The notes beneath the pieces were generated by a model. The model saw only the letters and a program-made list of their open reading frames with translations. It did not search any database and was not told the origin of the DNA. 64,000 nucleotides of DNA from Oceanicoccus sagamiensis (GTDB lineage Bacteria > Pseudomonadota > Gammaproteobacteria > Pseudomonadales > Dasaniaceae), in assembly GCF_002117105.1 (NCBI RefSeq), contig NZ_CP019343.1, positions 3,534,001-3,598,000 of the forward strand, in the 5' to 3' direction. Shown piece by piece: positions 1 through 15,000 of the stretch (positions are counted from its first letter, which is position 1; each line of letters opens with the position of its first letter). The translations under genes were made by a program, and so were the position numbers.

Positions 1-3000
1 TCACGTTTGATTTTAGCTCACAGATATTGCGCGCCAGTGTTGAAGAAGCTGAACTGCAAATTTCAGACTATGTGTTTATCAACGGTTCTTTAGCGTTTGA
101 AAAAGGGCCTGTACAACTTGTCAAATTAAGTAATGGCACTACCAAGTTATCGAATACCTTAAAGGTGGGTGCTGATGGTGTCAGCATGTTCTTCGGCGCC
201 GATGGCCCTTATTGGACAGATGAGAATGGTGATGACATTGTTGATGCTGATGAATTGAGTGACAGTGCCGTAGGTTTACAAATTACCAATGCCAGTCTGG
301 CCGTCGCCATTATTAGCCCCGTGACTCCTAATGGTATTAAGTATATTGGTCTTAAGGCAACGTCCAGTGAATTAGGTTTTGTTGGCGTTGATGCGTTCCA
401 GTTAGAGGCTTCAACGGCTGTTGTTGAACTTAACCTGGCAACAGGTACCGGCGTTACTGCGGCAACCCCAGTGGTTAATTTCACAGATTTTGCTGCTGAG
501 TTTACCTCACTGTTTGATGCTGAAGATGATGGTATTACTGTTGGTGAGCTAAGGGTTCTAAATGGTGAAACTGCAGATTCGGCAACGGCCTACTCATCAG
601 CGGTTGGTGAACTTTACTCGGACGCTGCTGCCGCTGACGATATTATTGGCCTTGACCTAATCGTAGCTATTTTGGATGTTGATGGTGATGGCGTGTTATC
701 CGTCACCGAAGCTCAGGCCTTCCTGGCTAATGGCGGGCTTGCTGCCAGTGCTGACCTGGATGGTGATGACCGTATTGACTATGGTATGGAGATTGCCACA
801 GGCTCAAGCTTTATTTATCTGGATGAACCCACTCGCCGTATCTTCGCTTCTGCGGATGATGTGCTGATAAATGTGGCCGAGTTCCTCTATGTGAACGGTA
901 GTGTTGCTATCGATCTGGGTTCTCGTGAAACAGTGACTATTAATAGTGGTATCCCGGACGCACTGGGCAGCCTAATTCCAGCCAGTACGATTGACCAGAT
1001 CAATACCACTCTGGCCGATCTGTCAGATGCTCTGGATACCTTGCAAACAGAACTACAAGTTCAGCTTGATGCTGCCTTAGTGACCTTGCAGACCACCATT
1101 GATAATTTGATCGATACCGTTGTACAAACCATTAAAGACAATATTAATGCTGGTGTAGAAGCGGCTAAATCGGCAGTGAATTCTACAATGACTAGTGTTC
1201 TGGATGCTGAGTCTTCCGGTATTGTTTCTTCACTGATTAGCTCACTGATAGATCCCTTGATTGATAATCTGGCTAATCTGGTTGGTGATGACACCATAAA
1301 AAGTTTATTGGAAGGCTTGCTAAGCCCGATTAAAACCTTAATTGGCGATACCCTGGATTCTGCTTTAGGGGATGCCATGACCAAGATTGTTAATCGTATT
1401 GGTAGCAGCGTAACCGGTGCGCTGGATTCCGCCGCTGGTCAAGTCGGTGCTCAAATTGATGCGGCCATAAGAAATGTAGTAGACCCACAAGTGCAACGGA
1501 TTTATGTCGAGTTGGGTAGACTCTCTGCACAAGTACAATCTGCCGTTGCCCCGGTGTTTGATAAGTTGAAGGGTTTGGCCACAATTCAAATCGGTGAAGG
1601 CTTTGGTGTTCTGGAAGATGTCCAGGTTGAAGTCACAGCCATCGGCATTAGTAATGCCACTGCCTTTGTTGGCTTGCCACCTGCCGGAGGCTTTGATTTT
1701 GACAAGCCATTTGCCGAGCAAAATGAAGCTATTGGCCTGTTAATTGAAGACTTTACCATGGGGCTGGGTATCTTTAAGCCGTTAGCCAGCGAAGTACTGC
1801 CAACCTTTACCGCCGCTAAGATTGATGCCGAAACGGCCTCGTTCCGAATTGGTGATGGCAATGATGACCCTGACGATGATTTCCTCTCAATTATTGCCCA
1901 GAAGATCGATGTAGCGCTTAACCTGGGTGGTCCGGTTGTTCCTGGCGCCTCTGTTCTGGGTCAAAACGCTGTGATCGATTTTGCCACCAGCTTTGCGGCT
2001 GAGGGTGGTTATGAAGTGCAGACTGGTTCTACCACTGACTCAGTTCTACTGGACTTTACTGGCAGTGAACTTATCCTCGCCAGTATTGGTCGCGCTACTA
2101 TTCAGGTTGCCGAGTTTATCTATATTACGGGTAGCGTAGCCTTGGAGAAGGGCGCCGTTGAAACCTTTGAAGTCGCAGAGGGCTTGCTGCCGATTGATGA
2201 CCTGGCCGGTATTGCTGAGTTGGCGGGTCTGGATCTGGATGACTTACCGGTTGCCAATAGCATACCTGCACTGGGTGCTACTGAGACTACCGTTTCTACA
2301 TTGACTATTGGCGCTTCCAATGTGAATGCCTTTGTCGGTCTGGATGGCCCTTACTGGACCTATTCAATGGATGCGGTTGCCAATGGCGGCAATGGTGATG
2401 GCCTGATCGATGAGAATGAAATTAACACCGAGGCCATCGGTCTTGTTATTGATGACTTTGACTTTGGTTTGGCGATGATGAAGCCCACCAATATTATCGA
2501 CTTCAGTAAGTACTTTGCGCTAAAAGCCACCGCGGCCGGTGTCAGTATGGTTGGTGTTGAAGATGATATTGTGGTTGATGCCGAAGAGCTGCTGGTTGAA
2601 GTGAATAGTTCAACCCCAAGTATTTATGGCCTGTCCTTATTCCCGGTTATTGATTTTGCCAATACCGCCAAGTTTGCCGTGGACGAGCGCCAGAACCTGT
2701 TTGACTATCTGGCCGATGGCGATGACACCATCACTTTGGCTGAGCTGACCACTATCTTTGGTTCTGACCTGGGTGCTACGGAAGATCTGACCACCGTTGA
2801 AGAGTTGGTGACCTTGTTGGATGTGGGTGGTGCGCCGCCCGTTGATGGCAACCCAGTCCCCGATGAAAAAATCTCTGTTGACGAAGTAGTCGGCAGATTT
2901 ACACAAGACTACAAAGACGCCAACGAGTCGGCCATTCTCGCCTTCGATGCAGATAACGACGAAAAATTTGATCCACTTGGCTACGAAATCAATACCGGTA

Positions 3001-6000
3001 ATACCCCTGTCTACTTAACAATGGATTCTCAGTTAATTAAAGCTGAGGGCCGCCTTGACCTTGATATCCTTTCTGTACTGACCCTGAGCGGTAGTGTTGC
3101 CTTTGAGCTTGGCCCAACCCAAGACGTTATTCTGGAAAACGGCGATACCAAAAATGTCACCACTATGACTATCGGCGGTGCTGATCTTTCTGCCTTCGTC
3201 GGCGCCAACGGCCCTTACTGGGATGACGTGAATGAGAATGGCGAAGTCGATGATGGCGAATTAAATGGCGACGCTATTGGTCTGGCCATTACTGATCTCG
3301 ATATTGGCCTGATGCTGATGGCTGCCACCGACCTGGATGACCTGGGTATTTATCTGGCCGGTAAAGCGGATATTCCTGAAGACGGTTTTGCCTTTGTTGG
3401 CGTCGATGGTTTAACCGCAGCGGGTTCACTGGGTATTGAAATTAACCTCGGCCTGGGTGATTCCGGTGTGGCTGCGGTGAATTTTGAAGAAAGTTTTGTC
3501 GGTGAATTTGCGGCTCTTGATACCAATGATAACGGCCAGTTGGATGTTGTAGCTGACAGCCTGCATGCCGATCTGGTGGCGGCAGATACCGCAGGTAATA
3601 ACGACGGTATTGTTACTGAAGATGAAATCTTTGCACTGTATGACACTAATGATAATGGCTACCTGGAAGTGGGTGTTGATACCTTAACGGATTATCTGGA
3701 CTCGCTGGATGTTAATGAAGATGAATTTATTAATGTACCGGGCTTCTATGTGAATACTGGCCCTGGCGGTAACCCTGTAGTACTGGATTTTGCCGCCAGT
3801 CTGGTTAGCATCAAACTGGAAGGTGAGTTGGAGCTGGTTGATGCCTTCCGCCTAAACGGTGCCTTCCTGTTTGAAGCGGATGCACAGGGCGTTAAAGTCT
3901 TTGCCAATGCCGGTCTGGCGATTGGTCCCGCCGGTGACTTCTTCGATATGCAAGCACTGGGTGTGCTGATTATCAATGGTGACGGTGTAGCCGCTGACTT
4001 TGAAGTGTCATTGGAAATTGGTGATGACCTGAGTAGCAGCCTGGACAATGCCAGCGGTGCCGATATCTCTGCCCGTTTAATTATGAATACCACCGGTATT
4101 GAGCAGAGCGTCGATATTCCCGATGAATTCCTGGAGTCATTGGCCTCGGTAGCCTTGTTAAGACTGCAAACGCAAAGCGGCGATAGCATTGATACCAATA
4201 ATGACGGTGTGGTATCTGAGCTGGAGTTGCAAAATGCCAAGGCTGCTAATGAAGACTTAAAATACGTTGTTCCTGCCGCGGCACCCAGCCTGGCGACTCT
4301 GTTTGATGACCCCAGCATTTCAGATGACGAATTAACGGACCCCGGTTTCTATATCGCCATTGCCTTTAGTGCTGAGCTGACTCTGGGTGGCGCGTTTGTT
4401 ATGGACGGTAAGTTCGGTCTTATCGTTACCGAAGATCGCTTTGATCTGTTAATCGGCGCGCAGCTACAGTTAGGCTCGCTGGGTGGTATGGGTGCCTCCG
4501 GTGCACTGCGTATTGACTCAGACGGTATTGTCGGTCGCTTGCAATTGCAGTTGGCAGCGGACTTTGGTGATGCCGCTGATATTTCACTGTCCGGTGATGT
4601 CTTATTTGAAATAAATACCACGGCAGCAACCCAGACGCTAACCGTATTTAACTTTGTTGATGGCGGCGGTCTGGCGCTGGAAGAAGTTGATATTGAAGTG
4701 GGCTTCCTGGTTAGGGCACAGGGTGTACTGAGTATTGGTGGCGTGTTCGACCTTAATGGTCGCGTTGATATTGTTGCCAGTGATGATGACTTTAAACTGC
4801 TTATTGCCGCCAGCCTGAATATTGGCCCACTGGGTTCTATGAATGCATCTGGCTCACTGCTGGTCAATGACCAGGGTGTTGTGGGTCGACTGGTATTAAC
4901 ACTGGATGGTGATTTAGGCGCCAGTGTGGGTATCCGCATTACCGGTAACTTCCTGTTCCAGGTCAACACCACCGGTAGCAGCGTTGATCTTGAAGTGCTC
5001 GACTTTGATGCCAATGGCGCTATCTTGCCGGACCCACGTCTGGTTACGATCGACACCGGTTTCTTGATTCAGGTTGAAGGCCAGCTTGAATTTATCAATA
5101 TGATTACCGCCGAAGCCTCGCTGATTATTAGCGTGACTGACGATGAGTTTTATCTTGGCGGTACCGCCTCTATTGATATTGCGGGTCTGTTAAGTACCGA
5201 TCTGGCACTGAATGCCCTGATCAGGGATGAGGGTATTGCCTTCCAGGCAGCGGTTAATGTCGATGCATCCATCTTTGAAATTATTACCATTGATGCCGGC
5301 GGTGTATTGCGACTCAGCACCTTTAATACTGATCGAACTATTGATGGCCAGTTATATGATGCCAATTCCTTCCTGTTGGATTTGGATGGGGAAGTAGCCT
5401 TCCTGGATGTGCTGAAATTTAAGTCGGGCTTTAAAGTACAAGTGGGCGGCGGCACCTTTACCCATGACGAAGGTAGCCGAGCCACCAAACCCACAGGCTC
5501 TGATGCCATCGTAAACGATGGGGAATGGGCAGTAAGCTTTAACTCTAAAATTGATTTATTCGGTATTGTGAGTCTGGATGCCGATGGTTGGTTTAACAGT
5601 ATTGGCCACTTTGCTGTTGGGCTTGGCGGTGAAATGGTAATCGGTACCCGTTCATTCGGGATTATCGGCGACTTTGATATTACAGCCCATTATCTGGGTG
5701 CCAATGATGTCTTCTTCGGCGGTTCTGCATCCGCCAAAGTAGTGCTGTTTGGCTTCCAGTTAGCGGGTGTTGGCGTTAGCTTCTCCTATGACGGTATTAG
5801 CGGCCTGATTAAAATCACCGGTAGAATTGAACTGGACTTCTTCCTGTTCAGTGTGGATGTATCCGCCACCTTCTCCATTGGTGTATTTAAACTGCCACCA
5901 CCTGTATTCCTTGCCGGTAGCACGAGTAACGACAAGCTTGAAAATGGCAGCCGCGTAGATAGCGACGGCAAGCTCTATTTGAATATGGGTGATACCGGCG

Positions 6001-9000
6001 ATAACCGCTCTCAGTACCGTGACCTTCAGGAAAGCGAAGCCGATGAGCCCTATATCATCAAGCATGTTGGTGGTACTGAAGGCAATGAAACCGTTGATGT
6101 TACTGCCTTTGGTCGTACCCAGCGCTTTACCGGTGTCAGTGAAATTATTGCCAACGGTGGTTCCGGCAATGACATGATTATCCTGAAAGAGGGTGTACTG
6201 TCTAAAGCCACGATTGAAGGTGGCGCTGGTAATGACTCGATACTGATTGAATCAGCGGGTGCTGGCAGTGTAATCAACGGTAATGAGGGCGATGATTATA
6301 TTGAGATCGGCAGTGCCGTTACTTCCAGCTTTACCCTGACCGGTGGCCCAGCCAGTACCGGCAGTTCGGATGATGATTATATTCTCGGTGGTGCCGGTAA
6401 TGACATTATCAATGGTGGTGATGGCATTGACACCCTGGTCGGCCGTGGCGGTATCGACACTATTGATGGCGGCGGTGATGCCGACTCCATCGTTGGTGGT
6501 ACCGGTGCTGATATCCTGTTTGGTGGTGACGGTGGTGATACCTTCCGCTGGGCATCCGGTGATGGTATTGATACCACCATTGCGGGTGAAGCCGGTGACG
6601 ATACTCTGGTGATTGTACGGGGTGATAATGATGATAATGGTACCGTATCAGCCAATGGTGCTGACGCTATTACCATTAACTGGGTTGGCACCGAAGCGGG
6701 CCTAATGTCAGCCACATCGATTGAAGGTCTGGAGATTGATCTGGCAGAAGGCAGCGACAGTTTAATCTTTAATGATCTGGATGGTAGCGGTGTTAATCGC
6801 CTGATGATTGATACCGGCCGCTCCGCTGATCCAAGAAGAGATGGTTCTAACGGTGATGGCAGCAGTGACCGGGTAGAAATTTATGGTGGCGCTGCTGCCG
6901 ATGAGTTTACCCTAAGTACTCTGGTCGAAACGGTTGATCTTGAGATTCTGGAAAATCCGGAAGATGCTACGCCAACGGCTTATACCGTGACCCAAAGAAC
7001 TGTTGAGCTTGCCAGAGATGGTGCCTATGTTGTGTCGGCTTCAATCCTGGGCGGCAAATGGAGTGAGAACGACGAGCTAATTATTCACGGTGCCGCTGGC
7101 GATGATAGCCTCAATGCCGCGGGTGTTGAATTGCAAATGATCCGCATGACCTTAAATGGTGATGCGGATGACGACGTGTTAATCGGTACGCCTTATGCCG
7201 ACAGTCTAAACTCCGGCACCGGTAGTGATACGGTTACCGGTGGTATCGGCCAGGATATCTTTACCGATACCAGTACCTCAGCGTCAGATATCGACACCCT
7301 GGTAGAAACCATGACTCAGGATGTGTCACTATTTGATGATTACTTTATCCACGGCCAAATTCTGGGCGATGATGGCGGCGCCTTCTTTAAAGGCGATAGG
7401 GCGCTAGAAGCGCAGCAAGATGTGCTCGATCCTTTGTTCCCGGTTCCTTATATTGATGCCCTGCAAGATCGCGGTGATGTGTATGCGGCCACCTATGGCG
7501 ACAACCAGCCAGTAGAAATTGAAGTGCTGACCAAAGCCGATGGCGTAACCCCGATCTTTACCCGCGCCATTTTGACCGGTTCCAGTGATAACAATATTAT
7601 GGTGATCGGTGATTTTGATAACACCATTACCGTTGCTGGTACCACCTATACGGTTGCGCCCTGGACCGGTGAAGTAACGCTGGATAATGTGGGCAACGGC
7701 GGCGGCGGTGATGGTGCACCACTGGGTGATACCTTAAACGAATACTATATTGTTAATCTGTTAGACAATATTCCAGCCAAAGTCTTTATCACTGATATAG
7801 GCTCAAGCAATGGCAGCGGTGGTTGGAGTGAACTGTATGTTTACGGTACTGACAATTCCGATGCGGTGACTTTACTGGGTGCAAGACAGGGTGCCGATGA
7901 AGTAGGTACGGTTATCTTTGGCGACCGCTATGGTTCAGGTCTGGTCCAGAAAACGGTTTATAACGGTAGCTCTTTAGTACCGGTTTATTACCAGTTAAGC
8001 GGTGGTGAACGCATCCAGAGAACCGATGCTGATGGCAAATTAATTTATGACCTGACCGCAGGCGTAACTCCAGCCACCGGTGCAGTGCCTATTTATTTAG
8101 AAACCACCGTTAATACCGGCGACCCGGTAATGGTATTTGAAGATAATGCCAACCGCGCCGAAGTGGTATTCCGCAACCTGGATCGTCTAACCGTTAACCT
8201 GTTGGGTGATGACGATACCATTCTGGTAGAAGATACCGCCGCAGAGACAATATTGCGTATGGGCACCGGTCTGGATATCGGTATTGTGGGTGTGGTTCCA
8301 CAGATTAATGACCCCGGAAATATCTCGCTGGAATTCCCACTGGGTGTGCCCATTGTTGATACCGATAACCTGAGTAACGGTAACTCCCATGTCACTGTAG
8401 TTTATGGTGGTACTGGCAATGATGAGTTTGAAGTTAACCATAACTCCGCCAAACTCTACCTCTCCGGTGAAGCGGGGGATGATACCTTTATTATCAACAC
8501 CTTCCTGGTACTGACCGATGAAGAGACTCAGGATATTGCCAACCTGACCACCTTATTTGGTGGTGCCGGTAGCAACCGTTATACCTACTTACAAAATGCG
8601 CCAGTCTTTATCAGTGGTGGTACCGGTCTGGATACCGTGGTGATTAACGGTACACCTATCGGCGATCTGTTTATTGTGACGGATAAATATGTGGTCGGTG
8701 CCGGTCGCGTTGTTTACTTCACCGGTATTGAGCGACTTGAAGTCAATGGTGCTGGCGGCGATGATGAAATTTATATTCTCAGCTCTTCTGACCAGCTGGA
8801 AATCAAAGTGCGCGGCGGTAGCGGCAATGACCAAATTAATTTAGGTGGCGATCCACCACCGCTGGTATTTGATCCCCCGGAGTTTAGCTATCAGCCACCG
8901 GTTTATCAGGTGCAGGATCCTCCGGTTACTCAGGTAACTGACTATATTGCCAACTTTGGTAAAGTGAACTTTAGGTTTAATAGCTGGTGGTACTTCGATA

Positions 9001-12000
9001 CCCATAATACCGATGATTTAATTGATGCGGTTGCCTCGTATATCAATTTCCGGATGAGTTTGCTGTCTGCTAACTTGCCGGGGCTGCGTTTGGCAAATGG
9101 TGAAACCGCACTGAGCATTGCCCAGCAGATAGTCGGCAGTGGTTCAGTGGTTGTAGAGAATCGCTATCGCTTCCTATTGTGGGGCCGCGAGAGCACCTTT
9201 AAGGTCAACCTGAACTCGATTGCGATGGAATACGATAAGCAGGTATTGCCACCGCTAAGAACCGTTGTTCCTGATCGGGTATTGGTTGATCCACCGCCGT
9301 TTGCCTTTAAGCAAGATGCGGTCTTTACCCTGGATGATATTAAGGGGCGTATCACTATCGATGGTGGCCTTGCCTTTGAATCAGCAGGTGATGAGTTGGT
9401 AGTTCATGCCGAAGGCGCAAGCTCAGCGCTAGTCGGTGAATTACTACAAACTACCTTGCCAAACCTGGCCGGTGAAGAATTCCAGATTTACCGTAATGGC
9501 GGTAATGAAATCTATGTATCCCTAGACCCTGCCTTTAGCAGTGGTAGCGAAGTGCGCTCCTTCTACAGCAATGGCGCCACCGTTAACGAACGTATTTACT
9601 CGCTGGCTGCAGCACTAAATGCTGGCTTTACGGAAAAAACTGAAACCGGTCTGGTGGAAGTGTATCGCTTTGAAGTGACCGCAGAGGCGCAAACTAATCT
9701 GCTGAACCATGCCGGCCTGCCATTACCACAATCGGTAGTGAATAAACTGGATGCACTATTGGGTCAGTTCTTTGATAGTGAGGCCGATTTTACCAATGCA
9801 TTGGCCGGTGAATTAACCACCACTGAATACAATCAGTATGTTGCGGTGATTCTGTCAGAAGTGGCTGAACTGGTGGTTGATGCCAGCGGTAACCCGGTGC
9901 TGGAAACCGGCATTGTTGGCGTCTTTGAAACGCTTTATACACAAACCAGCGTTGATGTTGATCGCTATCGCATCACGTCTGCCATACAAAATGTTATCAG
10001 CAGTTCGGTCAATGCCACGGCGGCCGCAAAACTCACTAGCCTGATTGGTCAAACCTACCAGGATGAGCAGAGCTTCCATGTGGCTCTGGTAGGCTTGCTG
10101 GCCACCAATGAGATTGACTTATATGAAGCGGCTATCTTTGATCTTGCCGAGTTCCAGGAAGCATCTGATACCCGTACCTTCTATAGCTTAAACGGTTTGG
10201 GCCTGGGTACCGGTACTGCACTGGATGGCACGCTGTTTGAAGGTGTTGAGTATGGCAACCTTGAGTCCATGATCATCTTGTTAGGTGATAGCGCTGATCG
10301 CTTCACTCTGACAAATTCTGGCCCGGTCTCTGTGGAGTTATCAACGGCCGGTGGTAACGATGAAATTAATATCATCAATATCGGTGGTGATGTTCGGGTT
10401 ATGGCCGGTGCCGGTGACGATACCATTAACGTCAGCGATGAATTATCACTGGAAAATATTACCGGCAATCTAACCGTAGAAGGTGATACCTACTATGTAG
10501 AAACGGTGACCAACACTTTATACGATCCGTCGATCCCCATCCCTGATTCTGACCCGGTTGAGTCATTGCATGATGCGGTACTTAATGCTGGCCTGATGGT
10601 GTTTATTAATAGTGCACCGTTTGGCGCAGGCTATACCACCTATAGCTTTACCGATGCCGGTGGCAATACCACCTTTTATGCTCGTCAGGATCTGGCCCCC
10701 TTAGTGTTCCGCGCAGGGCCGGGTAATAGTGAACTATGGGTACGCCCTGTGGACCTGGATGCAGTGACCGGTCAACTGCAAGAAGATGAAGTGCAGCTGG
10801 TTGAAAACGGCTCGCCCATTTGGCGTGATACTGATGGCAATCGAGTAGAGTGGAACCCCGATGCGTCTGGCGCCTGGGACCAATTCCCGATTCAGCTACT
10901 GGATTACAGCAATGCCTCGCTGGTAACACTGTTGGATGCCAACCCATTTACTATTTTCAATAATGCCTTTGGCTTGATGGACTTCTTTGACAATTTAATC
11001 AAACAGGAAATCCTCAGAAGTATTGCGCCCTGGTTGATTCCGGTTAATCGTGTGATTACCGATGGTAAGGTGCTGACCTCTTCAGAAATTACACTGGCCA
11101 CAGCGGCCGCTGGCAATGACACCTTAAACCTGATTAATAGCGCCGGTGTGATTTCTACTAACGGCACCTTGACCAGTGATCAGATTCTAGGCTTGGGCGT
11201 TGGCTTTACTACCAGCTATGAAGGGATTGAAACACTTAATATCGAATTAGGTACACAGGCCGATAACTTTACCGTTGAGTCCACCCACAGCAATGTAACT
11301 AATATCTTTGGCTATAACTCTGCGGATAACTTTATTGTTAAGAGTATTGCCGGTACCACCAATATCTATGGCGGCAACAGCAACGATACGCTGACTGTCA
11401 GTAATGATGCCAACCGCCTGCAAGCGATTAATGCGACGCTGAATTTCTTCGGTAACAGCGGCAGCGATACAATTAATGCGGATAATAGCGGTGCGGTAGC
11501 CAGCGCAACATTAACCAGTGATGCGGCGGCAGGGCGATTAACGGCCAATAAACTCAGCGGCTTGAATATGTTGGGTGGTGAGATTAACTACTTTAGCTCT
11601 GAAGATATCAATATTACTTTGGGCTCTGGCAATGACCTGTTGTCGGTTATCAGTATTCATGCCGGTACCACCGATATCGATAGCGGCAGCGGCAAAGATA
11701 CCGTGATTGTTGGCAGTGATAGTCAAACACTGGCGGGTATTATTGGCACGCTGACCATTGATGGTGCCGACAACAATCAGGATGCGCTGATTATTGATAA
11801 CAGCGGTGCCACTGCACAGCAAAGCGGATTGCTAACGGACACACAATTTACCGGCTTTGGTATGGCGGGTGATATTAGCTTTAGCCGCTTTGAAAATGTG
11901 ACCGCTCAAACCGGTTCTAATATTGATAATCTGACCATCAATACTCAGGGCTTAATTAATGAGTTAGTGGCCGACACTGGCGCCGGTGCTGATATTATTG

Positions 12001-15000
12001 ATGTACTGGCCGATAACGGTACCGGTAATGTGACGGTGCTTGCCGGAGCCGGTGCTGATGTGCTGGATGTTGCGGTGAATAACTGGAGCGGTGATTTCAG
12101 TATTAACTCCGGTAGCGGTCTCGATATTATTGATTACATCATTACCGGCATTAGCAATACCTCAAGTATTGATGTTGATGATCGTGCGGCCAGAGTCGAT
12201 GTAACTTTACTGGGCCGGATGAATAACTTCAGGCTGGATGCTGATGACGGTATTGCTGACTTGAATATGTTGGTTGATGCCACGGTCTCTTCTGCGGATA
12301 GTGTGACCGCAGCTATTATTGTTGACCTGGGCGCGCAGGATGCCTCAGATGTTGATCTTGTTATAACCGACGACTCGCTGATTGAAACCATGACCCTTGC
12401 TACCGGGGCCGGAGCTGATCTGCTTAAGCTGGACCTTGCCGGTAATATTGTTGCGCTGGACTCTGCTGTTCCTGCCTTGCGTGTATTAACCGCCGATGGT
12501 CAGGATACTATTTTGACAACCCTGACCGGCAATATTGAAGGCGCCTATTTTGACGGTGGTTTTAATGCCGATAATTATCAGTTCAAGATTTACGGCACTG
12601 CCACTGGCGATATCGAAATTAACGATACCCTGGCTACCGATGAAAACTCAGCGGGTAACTCTCTGGTAATTAGCACCGAAGACGAACAGGCTGTGGATGA
12701 CTCGTTCTTATTCCGCACGGGCCTGTTATACCGCTACGATGTGCAGCAGCGGATTGATTATCAAGGCTTTACCGCCTTGTCACTATCAACCTATGGCGGC
12801 AACGACAGCTTTGTATTTGATGATACTCAAACATTGATTACGGTGGATGCAGGTGCTGGTGATGATACCTTCCAGGTAGGCCAGGTATTCCAGTCGCCAC
12901 GGGATGAACTCTCCGGTCTGGTCAGTGGTGATACCTATCTAACTTACCTGACTACACAGGGCTATTTATCTAACGGTATTAGTGCGGCAACCACACTGGT
13001 AGGTGGTGCCGGTAACGATAGCTTTACGGTCTACAGCAACCAGGCCACACTCAATCTCCAAGGTGGCGCTGATAACGATAACTTCCTGGTACGTTCATTC
13101 GTACTGGTTGATCCGGATGACCCTAATGCACCAATTACCAATATCAATGGTGGTGATGGTGCCGACTATATTTCTTACGCGGTAAATTCACCGGTGCGCA
13201 TTGCCGGCGGTGACGGTCTGGATTCATTAACGATTATCGGTACTGAATTTGCCGATGACTTTGTAGTGACTGATGAAGGCGTCTTTGGTGCTGGCCGCTA
13301 TACCAGCTATGAAAGTATTGAGCAGCTAGTGGTCGATGGTTTAGAGGGTAATGATGAGTTCTTTATCTTCAGTACACCTGCCGGTACCGAGCTGCAACTG
13401 ATCGGTGGCCTGGGCTCCGATATCTTTAATATTGGTGATGGCCCATCCGGCGATGAAACCTCGGTAGTGGCCGATGATCTGGAAGGGCATAACACGCTGA
13501 TTCAGCATACCGCTGAGGATGTGGTTAGAACCCTAAGTGCGAAAGTCCTTGATGAAGATGAAGCCGGTGTGCGCATTGTACAAATCAGTGCGGGTACCAC
13601 CTTGTTTGAAGATCCTACCGACGTTGCTGGCTCTGCAGCCACAGAATTTGGCGCATTGGCAGAAGTGCAATATGCCGTGGTATTAACCCGTCCGCCCAAA
13701 GGTGTGGTGTCATTCTCTGCCATTCCTGCCGGTGCTGATGATGCACAGGATGCGCGCTCGGATAACAACCTAATATTGCCGCAAGGTCTGTTGCTCAATG
13801 GCAGTGACGATGGTGTGACCCTATTGTTTGATAACACCAACTGGTTTAAACAACAGATTATTACGGTGACAGCACCTTATGATGGCGATGCCTTTAATGA
13901 CGGCGTTGAAGGTATACTGTCCTATGAAATCCAGCACAGCATTGTAGAAGATGGTGCGGTTGATGGTGATGAGTATGACAATGTAGAAGTGAATAGCTTT
14001 GTGGTTAATGTGGTTGATGCCCAAACCGCATCGGTGGTGGTGATTCCTGTACAGGAACAATTAATTGCCGGTGAGCTGGATACATCAGTAGGGCAGCTTA
14101 ACTACGCGGCTGGTTTTGATACTTATCAGTTGCTGTTGTCACAGCGTCCGGATGCGCCAGTAACGGTTAACCTCAATGCCTATATTCAGCAGATTGTTAA
14201 CCCGCTGGATGGCCAGACCATTAATATTACCCAGTTGGGCACCAGTGTTGATTTCGTTACCTTCGATGGTAGTAATTGGTCAGACCCGGTCACTATTACA
14301 GTGAGCGCTGTGGATGATGATCTGGTAGAAGGTATTCACTTTAGTCGTATTGAACATAGCGTTACTAGCAGTGATGCCGACTTTAATAATGTGGCTGTCG
14401 ATAATGTAGAAGTACTGATTGGTGATAACGAAGTTCAGGATATGATTTTCCTTGAAACCAACGGCGGCACCATCGTTACTGAAAGAGCCCAGGAAGTCAT
14501 CTATGTTGAAGGTCAGTTATTAGGTGATAACACCGGTAGCAGTGGTGCATGGGTGGTTAAAGGTACCTTCGGTCTGCCTGAAATTGGTGAAAACCGTAAG
14601 AACAATACCTTTGCTACCGCACAAAATCTGGATGCCTCTGAATGGGGTGTTGAACCTAATGCGGATATTAAAGATTCCAGCACCATCCCGCATATCAGTG
14701 TCACTGGTGAGTTAGAAGGCTCTGCGGATTTCTACAGCTTTGTTGTTACTCAGGATATGATTGACGATGCCGGCGCCTCGCTAACCATTCATCTGGATAT
14801 CGATTATGGCTACCAGCGCGGTGATGATATTTGGTGGCGCAGTGAAATTAATCTGTACCGCGATACCGGTGATCAGCAAGTTGGCGCGCAAAACTACTTT
14901 ACTGACCGCGCCGCACGGATTAATGGTCAATTCGACAGCAGCGGTAGTGAAAGTTACTACAGCGATGATTTCCTCTCGGTCAATATTACTACTGCCGGTA

